Source: Niastella yeongjuensis (GTDB lineage: Bacteria > Bacteroidota > Bacteroidia > Chitinophagales > Chitinophagaceae). Taken from it: a stretch of DNA of 64,000 bases. Location of the stretch: assembly GCF_900110245.1 (NCBI RefSeq), contig NZ_FOCZ01000011.1, forward strand, positions 62,001 to 126,000, read 5' to 3'. This document shows positions 9,880 to 18,653 of this stretch, piece by piece; position 1 is the stretch's first letter; each line of letters begins with the position of its first letter. The position numbers and the translations under genes are program-made. Below the pieces are notes generated by a model. It did no database searches, was not told where the DNA came from, and was given only the letters and a program-made list of their open reading frames with translations.

Positions 9880-10485
9880 TTAAAAATATTTTAAAAGGAG
9901 CGTGGTTATTAGACGCAATAACAACGTAATGATAAACAAGCCTTCAGGGAACTTCAGCCGAAGCACATTCCGGGCAATACTTTTCTGCATATAAATATTG
10001 CTGACAGATTTGTTAAGCTTATCTGCTACTTCCTGCGGTTCCAACCCATCAAATACAAGCATTTTGAAGATCTTCTTACAGTCGTCAGGCAAACTTTCAA
10101 TAGCTAAATGTATAGCCTCCACCAGTTCTACCATTATTATATCCGGGTTTACCTTCAGTAGATCATCCGGAAAGTTTTCTACCAGTTCTACCATTTTATA
10201 TGCCCGCCTTCTCATCTGCGTCAAATAATTCAAACAGCGATGACGTACACGCACATAGAGCGAATTTTTAAGATGGTGTTCGTCATTAAAACGCCAACAA
10301 TCTTTAAACAAATCTATAAATGCATCGTTAATTATATCTTCTCCAATGGTCTGGTCTTTAATAAACCGGTATGCAAATGCCATAAGCCTTGGCTGATACA
10401 TTCTAAATACCAGTTCAAAAGCTTTCTCCTTCCCCTCACGAAAATCATTGAACGTTTGGCTGTCAAGCGTTTCCTTCATGTGCAA
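9880..10485 (-). CDS. ECF RNA polymerase sigma factor (locus A)
   Basis: 201 residues with sigma region 2 (FELVFRMYQPRLMAFAYRFI...EDIINDAFIDLFKD) and region 4 (LPDDCKKIFKMLVFDGLEPQEVADKL, then the SVSNIYMQKSIARNVLRL recognition helix). The end is a hydrophobic tail (GLFIITLLLRLITTLLLKYF) that also occurs in milder form on the locus B sigma factor. Either of two ATG codons (10485 or 10479) may be the start. Between the two sigma regions the six residues MVELVE occur twice, encoded by a short near-exact DNA repeat at about 10122-10197. It should drive the SusC operon under control of the adjacent FecR protein. Confidence 0.93.
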   Translation of the reverse strand: MHMKETLDSQTFNDFREGKEKAFELVFRMYQPRLMAFAYRFIKDQTIGEDIINDAFIDLFKDCWRFNDEHHLKNSLYVRVRHRCLNYLTQMRRRAYKMVELVENFPDDLLKVNPDIIMVELVEAIHLAIESLPDDCKKIFKMLVFDGLEPQEVADKLNKSVSNIYMQKSIARNVLRLKFPEGLFIITLLLRLITTLLLKYF

Positions 10486-10625
10486 TTTTCATAAGAATAA
10501 AAATCCTGCTGAAATAGGATCCAGCAAGACGCTACAATTGTTTAGGTCTGGAAGAATAAGGGATGGCAGAACTTTGATAGTGTATAGCCCAAAATATATA
10601 AAATAGCCAAGGGCTCATAATTTAA

Positions 10626-10757
10626 ATGAGTCCAACTAAAAGGATGTTGATGCTGGATAAGTATCCGGCTTCAGGGGGTAATGGAAGGGGTTACATTTTC
10701 AATCTGGTGGATTCTTTGAGGAAGTATAGAAGATTTAAAGGCTGTACACAAATTTAA
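10626..10757 (+). CDS. Possible 43-residue peptide ORF, unrecognised
   Basis: A short ORF beginning MSPTKRMLMLDKYPASGGNG, basic, without signal peptide or membrane helix. Its TAA ends one base before the hairpin at 10759-10785, which is the layout of a small gene followed by a terminator. There is no further support: no recognised family and no clear promoter. It may equally be a gene remnant or chance. Confidence 0.2.
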   Translation: MSPTKRMLMLDKYPASGGNGRGYIFNLVDSLRKYRRFKGCTQI

Positions 10758-10758
10758 A

Positions 10759-10785
10759 GGACTGGCTGTATATAACGGCCAGTCC
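10759..10785 (-). terminator. Hairpin, likely terminator of the membrane-protein pair
   Basis: Perfect 8-bp arms GGACTGGC (10759-10766) and GCCAGTCC (10778-10785). Read on the minus strand it is followed by CTTTAAATTT. It lies about 80 bases beyond the stop of the minus-strand gene at 10864. Confidence 0.55.
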
Positions 10786-10863
10786 TTGAGTGATCTTGAT
10801 CAGGAATTATATTTTAAAACTTTAGGTCATTCGGTTTAGTATAATTAATGTGTCGTTTGTTAC

Positions 10864-11571
10864 CTAATTGACATCACTACTCTCCCCTCGCTTCGACGTT
10901 GATGATTTGTCCGGATCGCCTTTAACATACAGCTCCCAGAATTTCCGGGCATAGCGAAAGCCATATCGCTTTAGGATTCGTTTACTGAACAGGAAGGGCA
11001 CCCCGTATACAACAAACAACACCACATACTTCCAAACCAACAGGTGCTTATCATACGCTATCTCATAAAGCAACAAAACCAACAGTTTCACACAGGCCGA
11101 CACACAACCACCAATGACAGCCCTCGCCACTATATACTTCAGCGCCAGACGGGATAACTCAGGCGAATCGGGCAAATCGCCCCGCTCCTTTAATAATAGA
11201 TGCAACAACATCCGCCGTCCCCGCCGGGGACGCTTCTTAGGCCCCTTTGAAAAGACACGGACCACAAACTGCCCCAGCACTTTTGCATGCAGGGCGTTTT
11301 TCATTTGCGCCACCAGGCGCTTACCCCACTGCCGTAGTTTCCCAACAGCATTCCTGGTTACGTTTGTACCCAGCACTATTTCCGCTACCATTATAGATAC
11401 GATCCGGATAAACTGAGAGAACAGCAACAATAAAGAAATGTAAAACATCACCTTGGAAATTGGCGGAAAATAACCATCCGTTATAAGGTCCACCAACAGC
11501 CACAGCGGCACGGACGTGATCAACGCAGGCAACAGCCTGGTCTTCAAGAAGTACTTAATCATGTTTTTCAT
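10864..11571 (-). CDS. Four-helix membrane protein, paralogue 1, unknown function
   Basis: 235 residues, family not recognised. Two hydrophobic segments near the N-terminus (about 12-32 and 38-60: LLPALITSVPLWLLVDLI, VMFYISLLLLFSQFIRIVSI), a basic cytoplasmic-looking middle (GPKKRPRRGRR), and two more segments (about 145-170 and 180-198). It is a tandem paralogue of the next gene upstream: shared blocks include VPLW, SLLL-SQF-IVSI, DSPEL-R-AL-Y--AR-VI, and RKFWELY near the end. Only 39 bases separate the two, so they are probably co-transcribed. They lie directly downstream of two ECF sigma genes that have no FecR partner; a role as membrane anti-sigma proteins is a guess from position only. 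Confidence 0.75.
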   Translation of the reverse strand: MKNMIKYFLKTRLLPALITSVPLWLLVDLITDGYFPPISKVMFYISLLLLFSQFIRIVSIMVAEIVLGTNVTRNAVGKLRQWGKRLVAQMKNALHAKVLGQFVVRVFSKGPKKRPRRGRRMLLHLLLKERGDLPDSPELSRLALKYIVARAVIGGCVSACVKLLVLLLYEIAYDKHLLVWKYVVLFVVYGVPFLFSKRILKRYGFRYARKFWELYVKGDPDKSSTSKRGESSDVN

Positions 11572-11610
11572 TGTGTATTTTCAGTTTTTGTTATTTTAAC
11601 CCGGGCACAG

Positions 11611-12315
11611 TCAATTGAGACTGCTATTGTCATCACCGGGAGGCTTTGTTGACTTGTTTGAATTGCGATACAGCTCCCAGAATTTCCTTCTATACACAGA
11701 TCCAAAGAATTTCAACAGACTTATACTGAATATTAAGCCAAACCCATATACACCAAACCATACTACATAATTCTCAATCAATACGGGTTGGTGATGTATT
11801 TTGTAGGCTGCCAACTCAATCAATAGCTTGCCGGCTTTAGTAAAACAATAACTGATTACCACTCTTGCTCCCAGGTAGTTCAGTGCACATCGGGTTAACT
11901 CCGGCGAATCGAGCAAATGACCGCTCTCCTGCAGGATGACTTTTAAGAAAACAATCCGGGATTGCATTCTATGCTTTTTCCTTGGTTCCTTTAAGGAGGC
12001 ATCCACAACATACTCCGCCAACAGTCTTGTGTGCAGCTTTCTTTTCATTGTCGCCAACAACACCTTACCTTTCTCCAGCAACAGGTCAACCATACGCTCG
12101 TTTAGATCTACACCAATGATCAGTTCCCCCAATACGATAGAGACAATACAGAGAAATTGAGATAGGAACAACAACAGGGAAAAGAAGAAGATCACCTGGG
12201 TAACCGGGGTAAAAATGCCCGCCCATACCTGGTCCACCATTACCCACAACGGCACGGCGGTAATAACCGTAGGCAGCAGCCCGGCCTTTATGTAGTATTT
12301 AATATCGGTTTTCAT
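11611..12315 (-). CDS. Four-helix membrane protein, paralogue 2, unknown function
   Basis: 234 residues, same architecture as its downstream neighbour: paired helices at each end (LLPTVITAVPLWVMVDQVW, VIFFFSLLLFLSQFLCIVSI, then about 145-170 and 180-200) and a charged central region (KEPRKKHRMQ). Similarity is spread over the full length, including DSPELTRCALNYLGARVVIS and RRKFWELY, so this is an old tandem duplication with both copies kept intact. The C-terminus is hydrophilic (STKPPGDDNSSLN). No catalytic motif is visible. Confidence 0.75.
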   Translation of the reverse strand: MKTDIKYYIKAGLLPTVITAVPLWVMVDQVWAGIFTPVTQVIFFFSLLLFLSQFLCIVSIVLGELIIGVDLNERMVDLLLEKGKVLLATMKRKLHTRLLAEYVVDASLKEPRKKHRMQSRIVFLKVILQESGHLLDSPELTRCALNYLGARVVISYCFTKAGKLLIELAAYKIHHQPVLIENYVVWFGVYGFGLIFSISLLKFFGSVYRRKFWELYRNSNKSTKPPGDDNSSLN

Positions 12316-12468
12316 GTTGCACTTTCTTTTAGGTTATGATAATAGAAGCACTGTCATTGCCGGTTCCTGATATACTCTAACAAGGCAATAAGGTAATGCT
12401 GGCGCAATCGCCATCAGCGTTCAATACGATCAATTAAAGTGAAAATTTTTAAGAGTAGTAACGATACT

Positions 12469-12480
12469 CCCCTATAGGGG
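12469..12480. promoter_or_regulatory. Palindrome CCCCTATAGGGG upstream of the membrane-protein pair
   Basis: A perfect 12-bp palindrome, flanked on both sides by ACGAT (12461 and 12485). It lies between the ECF gene ending at 12571 and the start of the 12315 gene. It could be an operator or a hairpin; it has no T-run on either side. Confidence 0.3.
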
Positions 12481-12570
12481 GTCTACGATCAATCAGCGGT
12501 TACCAGGTTAACCAGACTGTATATAATACAACAAGAAAATTGCTCAAATTCCCTACCAGTGGAAAAAAAA

Positions 12571-13119
12571 TTATAACCTATCATCGTCGCCTAGTTTTAT
12601 CCGCAGTATTTTTTGAGCCATTGCTTTCAGCCTATATACCTTTTTGATGGGGATCTGCAAGATATCGGCTACCTCCGCCGGAGTAAGCCCATCATAGAAA
12701 AGCATCTTAAAGACCTTCCTGCATTCTTCTGGCAAACTTTCAATGGCCTTATGCAAAGCCTCCAACACCTCTATTTTAATGAACTCATTGTTCTGCAAGG
12801 CATCATCGTTCATCCGGCGCCCAAGCTCTATCAGCCGTATAATTTGTAGTTGTTTACGCTTCCAATAATTTATAACCCGGTTACGTACGCACGTGTACAG
12901 AAATCTCCTGATATATGACTCACTATCAAATTGTGGATGCCGTTCATACAAAGCCTTAAAAGCCTCTGCGGTGATATCCTCCGCTTCGGCCATGCTGCCA
13001 ACTTTGTCAACTACAGCCATTTTTATTTTTACATAATACTTACGGTAAACCGCCTGAAAGGCCGTTGGGTCCCCTTGCTGAAAACCGGTTATAGTTTCGC
13101 GATCTAATTTATTGTCCAT
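12571..13119 (-). CDS. ECF sigma factor, twin copy 2
   Basis: 182 residues. Region 2 (FQAVYRKYYVKIKMAVVDKV...AEAEDITAEAFKALYERH) and region 4 (LPEECRKVFKMLFYDGLTPA, then EVADILQIPIKKVYRLKAMA) are both present and intact. It is paralogous to the next sigma gene at 13562 (both start MDNKLD-ETI and share LPEECKKIFK-LFY--L-PAEVAD). No FecR gene follows; instead the two four-helix membrane proteins are downstream. The leader DNA before its start codon is a recognisable copy of the leader of the 13562 gene. Confidence 0.92.
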   Translation of the reverse strand: MDNKLDRETITGFQQGDPTAFQAVYRKYYVKIKMAVVDKVGSMAEAEDITAEAFKALYERHPQFDSESYIRRFLYTCVRNRVINYWKRKQLQIIRLIELGRRMNDDALQNNEFIKIEVLEALHKAIESLPEECRKVFKMLFYDGLTPAEVADILQIPIKKVYRLKAMAQKILRIKLGDDDRL

Positions 13120-13561
13120 GAATAGTCAGGGAATTTTACAGAAACGCAAACAATGGTTAAGGTAATAGAATAAGGGCTTTCAGTATAGATAGGGTAAGTT
13201 TGCTACAAGATGTAGCTATTGCCAGTAATGCAATAATTATAAGAATTATAAGGCGGAGGCTATGAATCGTACTATGATGCGTAAATAAAGCTACAACTAT
13301 TCAATCACAATTAAAATCACGATCACCGGAAAATATCATAACTATGACCATGATCAGCAGAAAAATATTTCTGTTTTCTTTTTACAAATCTGGCTTATTG
13401 GTGTATGCTTTCTCGTGAATAGGATCACCTGCGACTTTCCTCAGGGGAAGACTTAATACCCGGCAACCAGCATGCATTAATGCCTATACAGATAGAACGT
13501 ACTGAATCTTTAAAAGTGGCTCGTTTTTCTAAAAAAATATTTAACCGGTAATGACTTTTAC
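13120..13561. other. Intergenic: copied ECF leader (copy 2), rest without features
   Basis: Bases 13120-13300 match the leader at 14120-14305 (see that entry). The remaining ~260 bases are AT-rich and I see no gene or clear hairpin. Confidence 0.5.
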
Positions 13562-14119
13562 TTAGGCAATCAGGGAGTCGTCATCCCCTAATGCCAGGCG
13601 CAGTTTTTGTATGGCAATCTGTTTTTGAACATACACCGTACTGACCGAGATGTTCAGCTTGTCCGCTACTTCAGCCGGCTTCAGGCTTTCATAAAAAAGC
13701 AGTTTAAAGATCTTTTTGCATTCTTCGGGTAACTCTTCAATCGCCTTATAGAGGGTTTCTTCAATATCCGCTTTAATGAAATACTCATTCTCCAACAAGG
13801 CCTCATTATTCAAATAGATCTCCAGCGCAATCCTTGAATAATGATCGTTCTTTTTCGACTTCCAATAATTGATGACCCGGTGACGCGCACATAAAAACAG
13901 ATAATTCTTCACGTGTTCTACATTTTTACATCGCCGGCAGCTGCTGTACAATGCAACAAAAACATCCGAAGTTATTTCCTCTGCTTCGTCTTTGCAGCCA
14001 ATTAGCTTTCGTACGAAATTAAAAACGCGTGTATGAAAAGCTTTAAACACCAGTTCAAAAGCATTTTCGTCACCTTGCCGAAACTTCTTTATTGTTTCAG
14101 AATCTAATTTATTGTCCAT
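13562..14119 (-). CDS. ECF sigma factor, twin copy 1
   Basis: 185 residues with standard ECF regions: region 2 (FELVFKAFHTRVFNFVRKLI...EAEEITSDVFVALYSS) and region 4 (LPEECKKIFKLLFYESLKPA, EVADKLNISVSTVYVQKQIA). It forms a tandem pair with the gene at 12571, separated by about 440 bases. Neither has an adjacent FecR or SusC, so their signal input is unknown. Region 2 carries the usual Cys-rich stretch RRCKNVEH only in this copy. Confidence 0.92.
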   Translation of the reverse strand: MDNKLDSETIKKFRQGDENAFELVFKAFHTRVFNFVRKLIGCKDEAEEITSDVFVALYSSCRRCKNVEHVKNYLFLCARHRVINYWKSKKNDHYSRIALEIYLNNEALLENEYFIKADIEETLYKAIEELPEECKKIFKLLFYESLKPAEVADKLNISVSTVYVQKQIAIQKLRLALGDDDSLIA

Positions 14120-14305
14120 GAATATTCAAGGAATGTTTTACACAAACGCAAATAATGGATAATGTATAGAATAGAATAAGGACATTTCAGTAGGGACAGG
14201 GAAGCGTGCTATAAGATACAGCTATTGCTATGTGATGCAATAATTATAAGACGGAGACTATTGAATTGTTCTATGATGCGTGATAAAGCTACGAATATTT
14301 TACTA
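14120..14305 (-). repeat. Leader sequence shared with the other ECF gene (second copy 13120-13300)
   Basis: Upstream of both twin sigma genes the non-coding DNA is similar for about 180 bases. Both have CATGAATA-TCA-GGAAT next to the start codon, ACGCAAA-AATGG, ATAGAATAAGG, AGCTATTGC, GATGCAATAATTATAAG, CGGAG-CTA, and CTATGATGCGT. The coding parts have diverged more than one would expect if the leaders were neutral, so this block may hold the shared promoter and control sites. Confidence 0.65.
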
Positions 14306-14324
14306 AAACCACTAACATCGTACA

Positions 14325-15473
14325 TCAAATATGCTGGTTAGGATTTGCCTTTCTCTTTTGCCAGGTGTACACGATCGTACCGCCTGCAACCAATACGATC
14401 AACGCAATGCCCCCATACAGGGGATATTGCTTTTCCCTTTCCTTCTTTGCCAGATGGGCAACTACTTCTGCAGGGAGCTTTTTGGTAGCGGGATTGGTAA
14501 CCAGGTACAGGCTGTCCACTTCAAACGACAACGCTATCTGCCGGGTGCTGTCGGCGGAGGCAAAATTTGGCGAGTGATACACCAGTTCGTAAAAGGCCTG
14601 CACGTGTTTACTGATGTCCTGGTAAACTACGTTTAAGCTGGAGGAGGAGTTGGTATAATAATATTGTCCGTTAGTTGATTTGGCAATCATGGAAAGTGTA
14701 TCACTATTTACATTACCCAGACCAATAATATACACAGGTACTTCGGCTTTATTGGCTATCTCAACAACTTCGTTCCATTTAGCTTTTGAGGAGTTGTCCT
14801 GCCCATCGGTCAATGCCACCAATACCTTTACGCCATCGGCTTTTTTCACCTCTTCTATCCCGTTGATCAGGGCATCATAAAAGGCAGTGGAGCCAACAGC
14901 CTGCATGGAATCGACCAGGGCATTGATTTGGGTGAGGTCCTGTGTGGGCGGCAATACCTCGTACACCTGGTCAGAGAAGCCAATGACGCTGATAAAATCC
15001 TTCTTTGTATTGAAGGTACCCACAAAGGTTTTGACTGCTGCCTTTGCGTTACCCAGCGGGCTTTTGTAATCTTCAGGCGATATGGGGTTCATATTGGAAT
15101 CCAGCCAGTAAAGTATCTTCCCGTTGTTATCCGTGGCATAAACCCCTTCGCCCAGCATGGAACCGGAATGGTCAATTACCATACCCAGATTGATCGGCTT
15201 GAATTTAGAAATCTGTGCCAGTGACACCACATTACAAGGTTGTGAATTCTCCTTTACCGCCATTTTCTCTTTTGTCAAATTCCAAACGGGTTCGCCTTTT
15301 CTTGTTTCCGCCTTGAACACTACCGATACGTTAGGGAAAGAATCGGGGAAGATGTTTAAAATGGTGAGATCGGCCGTATCGGTGGTAGATAATTTGCCGG
15401 TGACGTTCTTTGTCTGTCCGCAAACTGCAACCGAAAAAGCTGTCGCAAGCAGGAAAATTATAATGTGTTTCAT
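14325..15473 (-). CDS. Exported VWA-domain protein with C-terminal membrane anchor
   Basis: 382 residues. Signal peptide (MKHIIIFLLATAFSVAVCGQ), a short beta-rich N-domain (about 40-90), then a von Willebrand factor A domain whose MIDAS motif DxSxS is intact at residues 101-105 (DHSGSM). The second MIDAS elements are also visible (GSTAFYDALINGI and VLVALTDGQDNSS). A single hydrophobic helix near 353-372 (LYGGIALIVLVAGGTIVYTW) and a basic tail anchor it in the membrane. VWA proteins bind partner proteins through a divalent metal. No MoxR ATPase is nearby, so it does not look like a BatA/BatB set. It is divergent from the S41 gene, sharing a 65-base promoter gap. Confidence 0.88.
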   Translation of the reverse strand: MKHIIIFLLATAFSVAVCGQTKNVTGKLSTTDTADLTILNIFPDSFPNVSVVFKAETRKGEPVWNLTKEKMAVKENSQPCNVVSLAQISKFKPINLGMVIDHSGSMLGEGVYATDNNGKILYWLDSNMNPISPEDYKSPLGNAKAAVKTFVGTFNTKKDFISVIGFSDQVYEVLPPTQDLTQINALVDSMQAVGSTAFYDALINGIEEVKKADGVKVLVALTDGQDNSSKAKWNEVVEIANKAEVPVYIIGLGNVNSDTLSMIAKSTNGQYYYTNSSSSLNVVYQDISKHVQAFYELVYHSPNFASADSTRQIALSFEVDSLYLVTNPATKKLPAEVVAHLAKKEREKQYPLYGGIALIVLVAGGTIVYTWQKRKANPNQHI

Positions 15474-15538
15474 AGCTGTTACTATAATACGCCATTTGGG
15501 GCAGAAGTCATAATTTGTGGCTTAGCTTTTACCTGGCT

Positions 15539-17026
15539 ATGAAAATCAACCTGCACTACGTTAGACTGTTACTCCTGTTATTGTTATCACGCTCAGGTGG
15601 GTATGTATATAGTCAACCGGTTATGCCCCTACCCGTTCACAGCAGAAAAGACAGCCTGCAACAGGATCTCAACCTGGTTAAAAACAAACTGCAGCAGGAT
15701 TACCCTTCCCTATACCGCTATACGGCCAAACCCCGCATAACGGCCCTGTTCGACAGCTGTTATGCCACCCTCCAGGAAACCACTAGCGACCTTGCCTTTT
15801 TTGGGATGCTTAAATTCCTGGTGAGCCAGGTTAAAGATGGGCATTTGTCGTGCAGCCCTTCCCGGGGTTTACGGCAGTACCTGCGTGAACAGCAGGTGTA
15901 TTTTCCCTTCCGCCTGCGGTTTATAAACAATAAGGTGTATAGCTATAATGGAGGCAATAACGGGTTACCGCCGGGCACAGAGATCCTGGCCATAAACAAT
16001 GTGCCGATAAACCAGGTAAAGCACCAGTTGTATCAATATATAGTGTCAGATGGGTATATCGAAACAAAGAAGAACCACATTCTCGATAACTTTTTTTATA
16101 TCTATTACTTTTTAGCGTTTGGCAAACAGCCCCACTTCAACATTACGTACAAAGCAGCCAATGGGGTTATCGGGACCCTACGGGTGGAACCGGTACGGGA
16201 GTCGGCATTGCCACCTATAGAAGAAGACTACCCTAATAACAAACTGCTGAACCTGACGATAACGCCTGACCACTTTGGGGTACTTACCATACAGACATTC
16301 GTTAAAACAACCCTGGAAGAAGCTGGACTGGATTTTGAGGATTTTCTTGACTCAGCGTTTACCCTCCTTCGCCAAGGCTTCGGCGGGCGAAGCCAAATAA
16401 ATAAACTGGTGATTGATCTGCGGGGAAATGGCGGCGGCCGTGACCTGTATGGGTCATTGTTGTATTCGTATATCAGTAAGGGAAAATTTAGTTATTATAA
16501 AAGCCTGACAGCTGCCACCAATCAGCTGCCATATGACCAGTTCAAACGCGGTGAAACCTCCTTTAACGACCTAAACCCAAACCTGCTGACAAAAACCACG
16601 GCCGGCACCTACCAGTTACAACCAGCAGCACACAACAACCTGCAGCAGCGCTCTCCTGCTGCCAATAACTACACTGGCGAAGTATGGTTTTTAATAAACG
16701 GCTTGTCCTTCTCCACCACGGCAGAATTTTGCGCTGTCGCCCGCAGTTACCAACGCGGTAGATTTATTGGGGAAGAAACCGGCGGCGGTTATGAAGGCAA
16801 TACCTCAGGAGTACAAATAGACCTTACCTTACCGGCAACCCAATTGACTGTTTCCTTCGGCACCATTCAATACAACCTGGCGGTGATGCCGGTAACCCCT
16901 ATTGGGCGGGGTATAATCCCTGACTATCCGGTTCAGCCAACCATTCAGGATCTCATAAACAAACGGGACACACAGTTGGAGCGGGCGTTGGAGTTGGTGC
17001 GGGGTGGCAAAAAGAATAGCTCGTGA
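15539..17026 (+). CDS. S41-family (C-terminal processing type) secreted peptidase
   Basis: 495 residues from the ATG at 15539, which is followed by a signal peptide (INLHYVRLLLLLLLSRSGGY); the frame also opens at 15515. An N-terminal helical part (KLQQDYPSLYRYTAKPRI) and a PDZ-like part (PPGTEILAINNVPINQVKHQ) precede the tail-specific protease fold: INKLVIDLRGNGGGRDLYGS, then WFLINGLSFSTTAEFCAVAR with the probable nucleophile Ser near residue 390, then FIGEETGGGYEGNTSG. Just before the LVIDLRGNGGG strand, a copy of a palindromic repeat (16366-16394) is inserted in frame, adding about ten residues (LLRQGFGGRSQ). Substrate unknown. Confidence 0.88.
   Translation: MKINLHYVRLLLLLLLSRSGGYVYSQPVMPLPVHSRKDSLQQDLNLVKNKLQQDYPSLYRYTAKPRITALFDSCYATLQETTSDLAFFGMLKFLVSQVKDGHLSCSPSRGLRQYLREQQVYFPFRLRFINNKVYSYNGGNNGLPPGTEILAINNVPINQVKHQLYQYIVSDGYIETKKNHILDNFFYIYYFLAFGKQPHFNITYKAANGVIGTLRVEPVRESALPPIEEDYPNNKLLNLTITPDHFGVLTIQTFVKTTLEEAGLDFEDFLDSAFTLLRQGFGGRSQINKLVIDLRGNGGGRDLYGSLLYSYISKGKFSYYKSLTAATNQLPYDQFKRGETSFNDLNPNLLTKTTAGTYQLQPAAHNNLQQRSPAANNYTGEVWFLINGLSFSTTAEFCAVARSYQRGRFIGEETGGGYEGNTSGVQIDLTLPATQLTVSFGTIQYNLAVMPVTPIGRGIIPDYPVQPTIQDLINKRDTQLERALELVRGGKKNSS
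16366..16394. repeat. Palindromic (REP-like) repeat inside the S41 coding sequence
   Basis: The core CGCCAAGGCTTCGGCGGGCG with flanks matches intergenic copies at 37700-37731 and 38180-38211 (opposite orientation) and 60888-60919 (same orientation). Here it is translated. Confidence 0.75.
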
Positions 17027-17105
17027 AAATTGCTTCCCGTTAAAAGGCAGTGTATATTAGCGGAAACATACACGTTAGCGGCAATCCTACAATCCCCTAT
17101 AACTA

Positions 17106-18107
17106 ATGGCTACAGAAATACAAACATGGCAAATCGTAGACGGCAAACTGACCCCGGTTTCTAATTCCCTGATTGAAAACGGACGCCGCGAACGTGAGCA
17201 TTTGGAGGAATGGATAAAAAGCAATCCCCAGATTTTAGGTACCGACATTTCCATTTTTGGAGAGCAGGTACAAACAAAATCCGGACCATTAGACTTTATT
17301 GGCATCGATGCCTATGGCAACATAGTTATTATTGAATTGAAGCGTGATAAGCTACCCCGTGAAGTACTTGCTCAAGCCATCGATTATGCCTCAGACATCG
17401 CATCTTATTCGACTGACCAGCTAAATGAAATTTGTTTAAAATACACAGAGAAGACTATTGGTGATTTCCTTGCAGAAAGTTTTCCTGACACAAATTGGGA
17501 AGAGGTTGGAATTAACCAGGAGCAACGACTGTTATTAGTGGGCTTTGCAATTGACGAGCCGCTTCACAGAATGATTGAGTGGCTTTCCGAAAAATACAGT
17601 GTTCCAATTAACGCTATTGTTCTACATTATGCGAAAACCCGCTCAGGGGACGAATTACTTTCCCGAACCGTTATCATCCCGGAAGAAGTTGAACAAGAGA
17701 AAGCCAACAAAAAGAAGTTCGTCATAGAAAGGTCTGACGAACCTGGCAGCTATGATCAACTTTTATTAAAGGATAAATTGAAGCAATACTTAAGATCTGA
17801 CAAGAGCTCCGCACAGCGCATCCGTAACTATTTTCTACCTGCATTGTTGGATAACGATGTAGTGACCAGACATGAAATGAAAGCTGAGTTTATAGCACGT
17901 GGGGCAGCAAGGGATGAAAAAGAAGCCGGTTTTTTCTTATCGGCAATATCCAATCAACTTGGACACAAACGCAACGACTATCTGAGACAGGTTATTGCAT
18001 ACGGGGCACCAGTTAATACGTGGGAAAAAGACAACTTTACTCTACGCCCCGAATACAAGCAGCTTGTTGCAGAGGTACTGGCTGAATTAAGACAACCAGG
18101 CGAATAA
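17106..18107 (+). CDS. NucS/DUF91-like PD-(D/E)XK nuclease-domain protein
   Basis: 333 residues, cytoplasmic. The N-terminal half resembles the endonuclease NucS C-terminal/DUF91 fold: HLEEWIKSNPQILGTDISIF, then the PD-(D/E)xK core with Asp in KSGPLDFIGID and the ELK triad in NIVIIELKRDKLPREVLAQA. Helices after this (IDYASDIASYSTDQL) are typical for the family. The C-terminal ~120 residues (after KKKFVIERSDEPGSYDQLLL) look like a separate helical domain with no recognised motif. Stand-alone gene, no restriction-modification partner next to it. A DNA repair or defence nuclease is likely by family; the target is unknown. Confidence 0.8.
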   Translation: MATEIQTWQIVDGKLTPVSNSLIENGRREREHLEEWIKSNPQILGTDISIFGEQVQTKSGPLDFIGIDAYGNIVIIELKRDKLPREVLAQAIDYASDIASYSTDQLNEICLKYTEKTIGDFLAESFPDTNWEEVGINQEQRLLLVGFAIDEPLHRMIEWLSEKYSVPINAIVLHYAKTRSGDELLSRTVIIPEEVEQEKANKKKFVIERSDEPGSYDQLLLKDKLKQYLRSDKSSAQRIRNYFLPALLDNDVVTRHEMKAEFIARGAARDEKEAGFFLSAISNQLGHKRNDYLRQVIAYGAPVNTWEKDNFTLRPEYKQLVAEVLAELRQPGE

Positions 18108-18149
18108 GAGCCAGCAGCCAACATGCCCCATTATTGTCCAGGCATAGAA

Positions 18150-18653
18150 TTATCTTTTCTCAACAGTTATCGGCCTTGCTTCCAAAGTATAATAACTGAA
18201 GATCTCGGCCACTTCTTTATCGGTCAGGAATTTCAATCCGATCTCTGCTTTTGCATTGGCTTCATTTTCCATGGAACGCATGAGAATAAGCCGGTAAGCT
18301 TCTGTTTTTTTGTTTATGTCGAGTGACTTATGTTTCGAAGTAAATTGCTCATACGCATTGGCCATGGCCAACCAGATAGCTATTTCGTTATCAGGATTCT
18401 CGTCCCGCTTAAAGTCGTCTGCGGTCTCTTCCAACGTACTTGGGTTAACTTCCTCAAATATCCGTTGGATCTTCTTTACTTTTTCAAGCTGCTCCGCACT
18501 TAACGAATCATGAATGACGGGGCTTGGCGTTAATTCTTTGGGGTTAATTGTCTTAATCGTTTCGTTTTCCGGTTCTTCCTTCGACTTACAGGAAAAAACA
18601 GTCAATCCGAAAATAACGGGGAACAGTACTATCAGGAACCTTTTATTGATCAT
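18150..18653 (-). CDS. Small lipoprotein, unknown function
   Basis: 167 residues. The signal peptide ends in a clear lipobox (GLTVFSCKS, Cys 22), followed by an acidic linker and a helical domain (LEKVKKIQRIFEEVNPSTLE, AIWLAMANAYEQFTSKHKSL). No family recognised. It is convergent with the nuclease gene, with a 40-base gap that shows no hairpin. Confidence 0.75.
   Translation of the reverse strand: MINKRFLIVLFPVIFGLTVFSCKSKEEPENETIKTINPKELTPSPVIHDSLSAEQLEKVKKIQRIFEEVNPSTLEETADDFKRDENPDNEIAIWLAMANAYEQFTSKHKSLDINKKTEAYRLILMRSMENEANAKAEIGLKFLTDKEVAEIFSYYTLEARPITVEKR

Larger units (their letters stand above)
10486..10863. other. Intergenic stretch with a small ORF and one hairpin
   Basis: 378 bases between the locus A sigma gene and the first four-helix membrane gene. 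It should hold the sigma gene promoter. The only structure I see is the hairpin at 10759-10785 and, on the plus strand, a 43-codon ORF ending right before it. Confidence 0.5.

Noticed and set aside
14325-15473. VWA protein as part of a MoxR/Bat aerotolerance set
   Set aside because: No MoxR ATPase, DUF58 or second VWA gene is adjacent.
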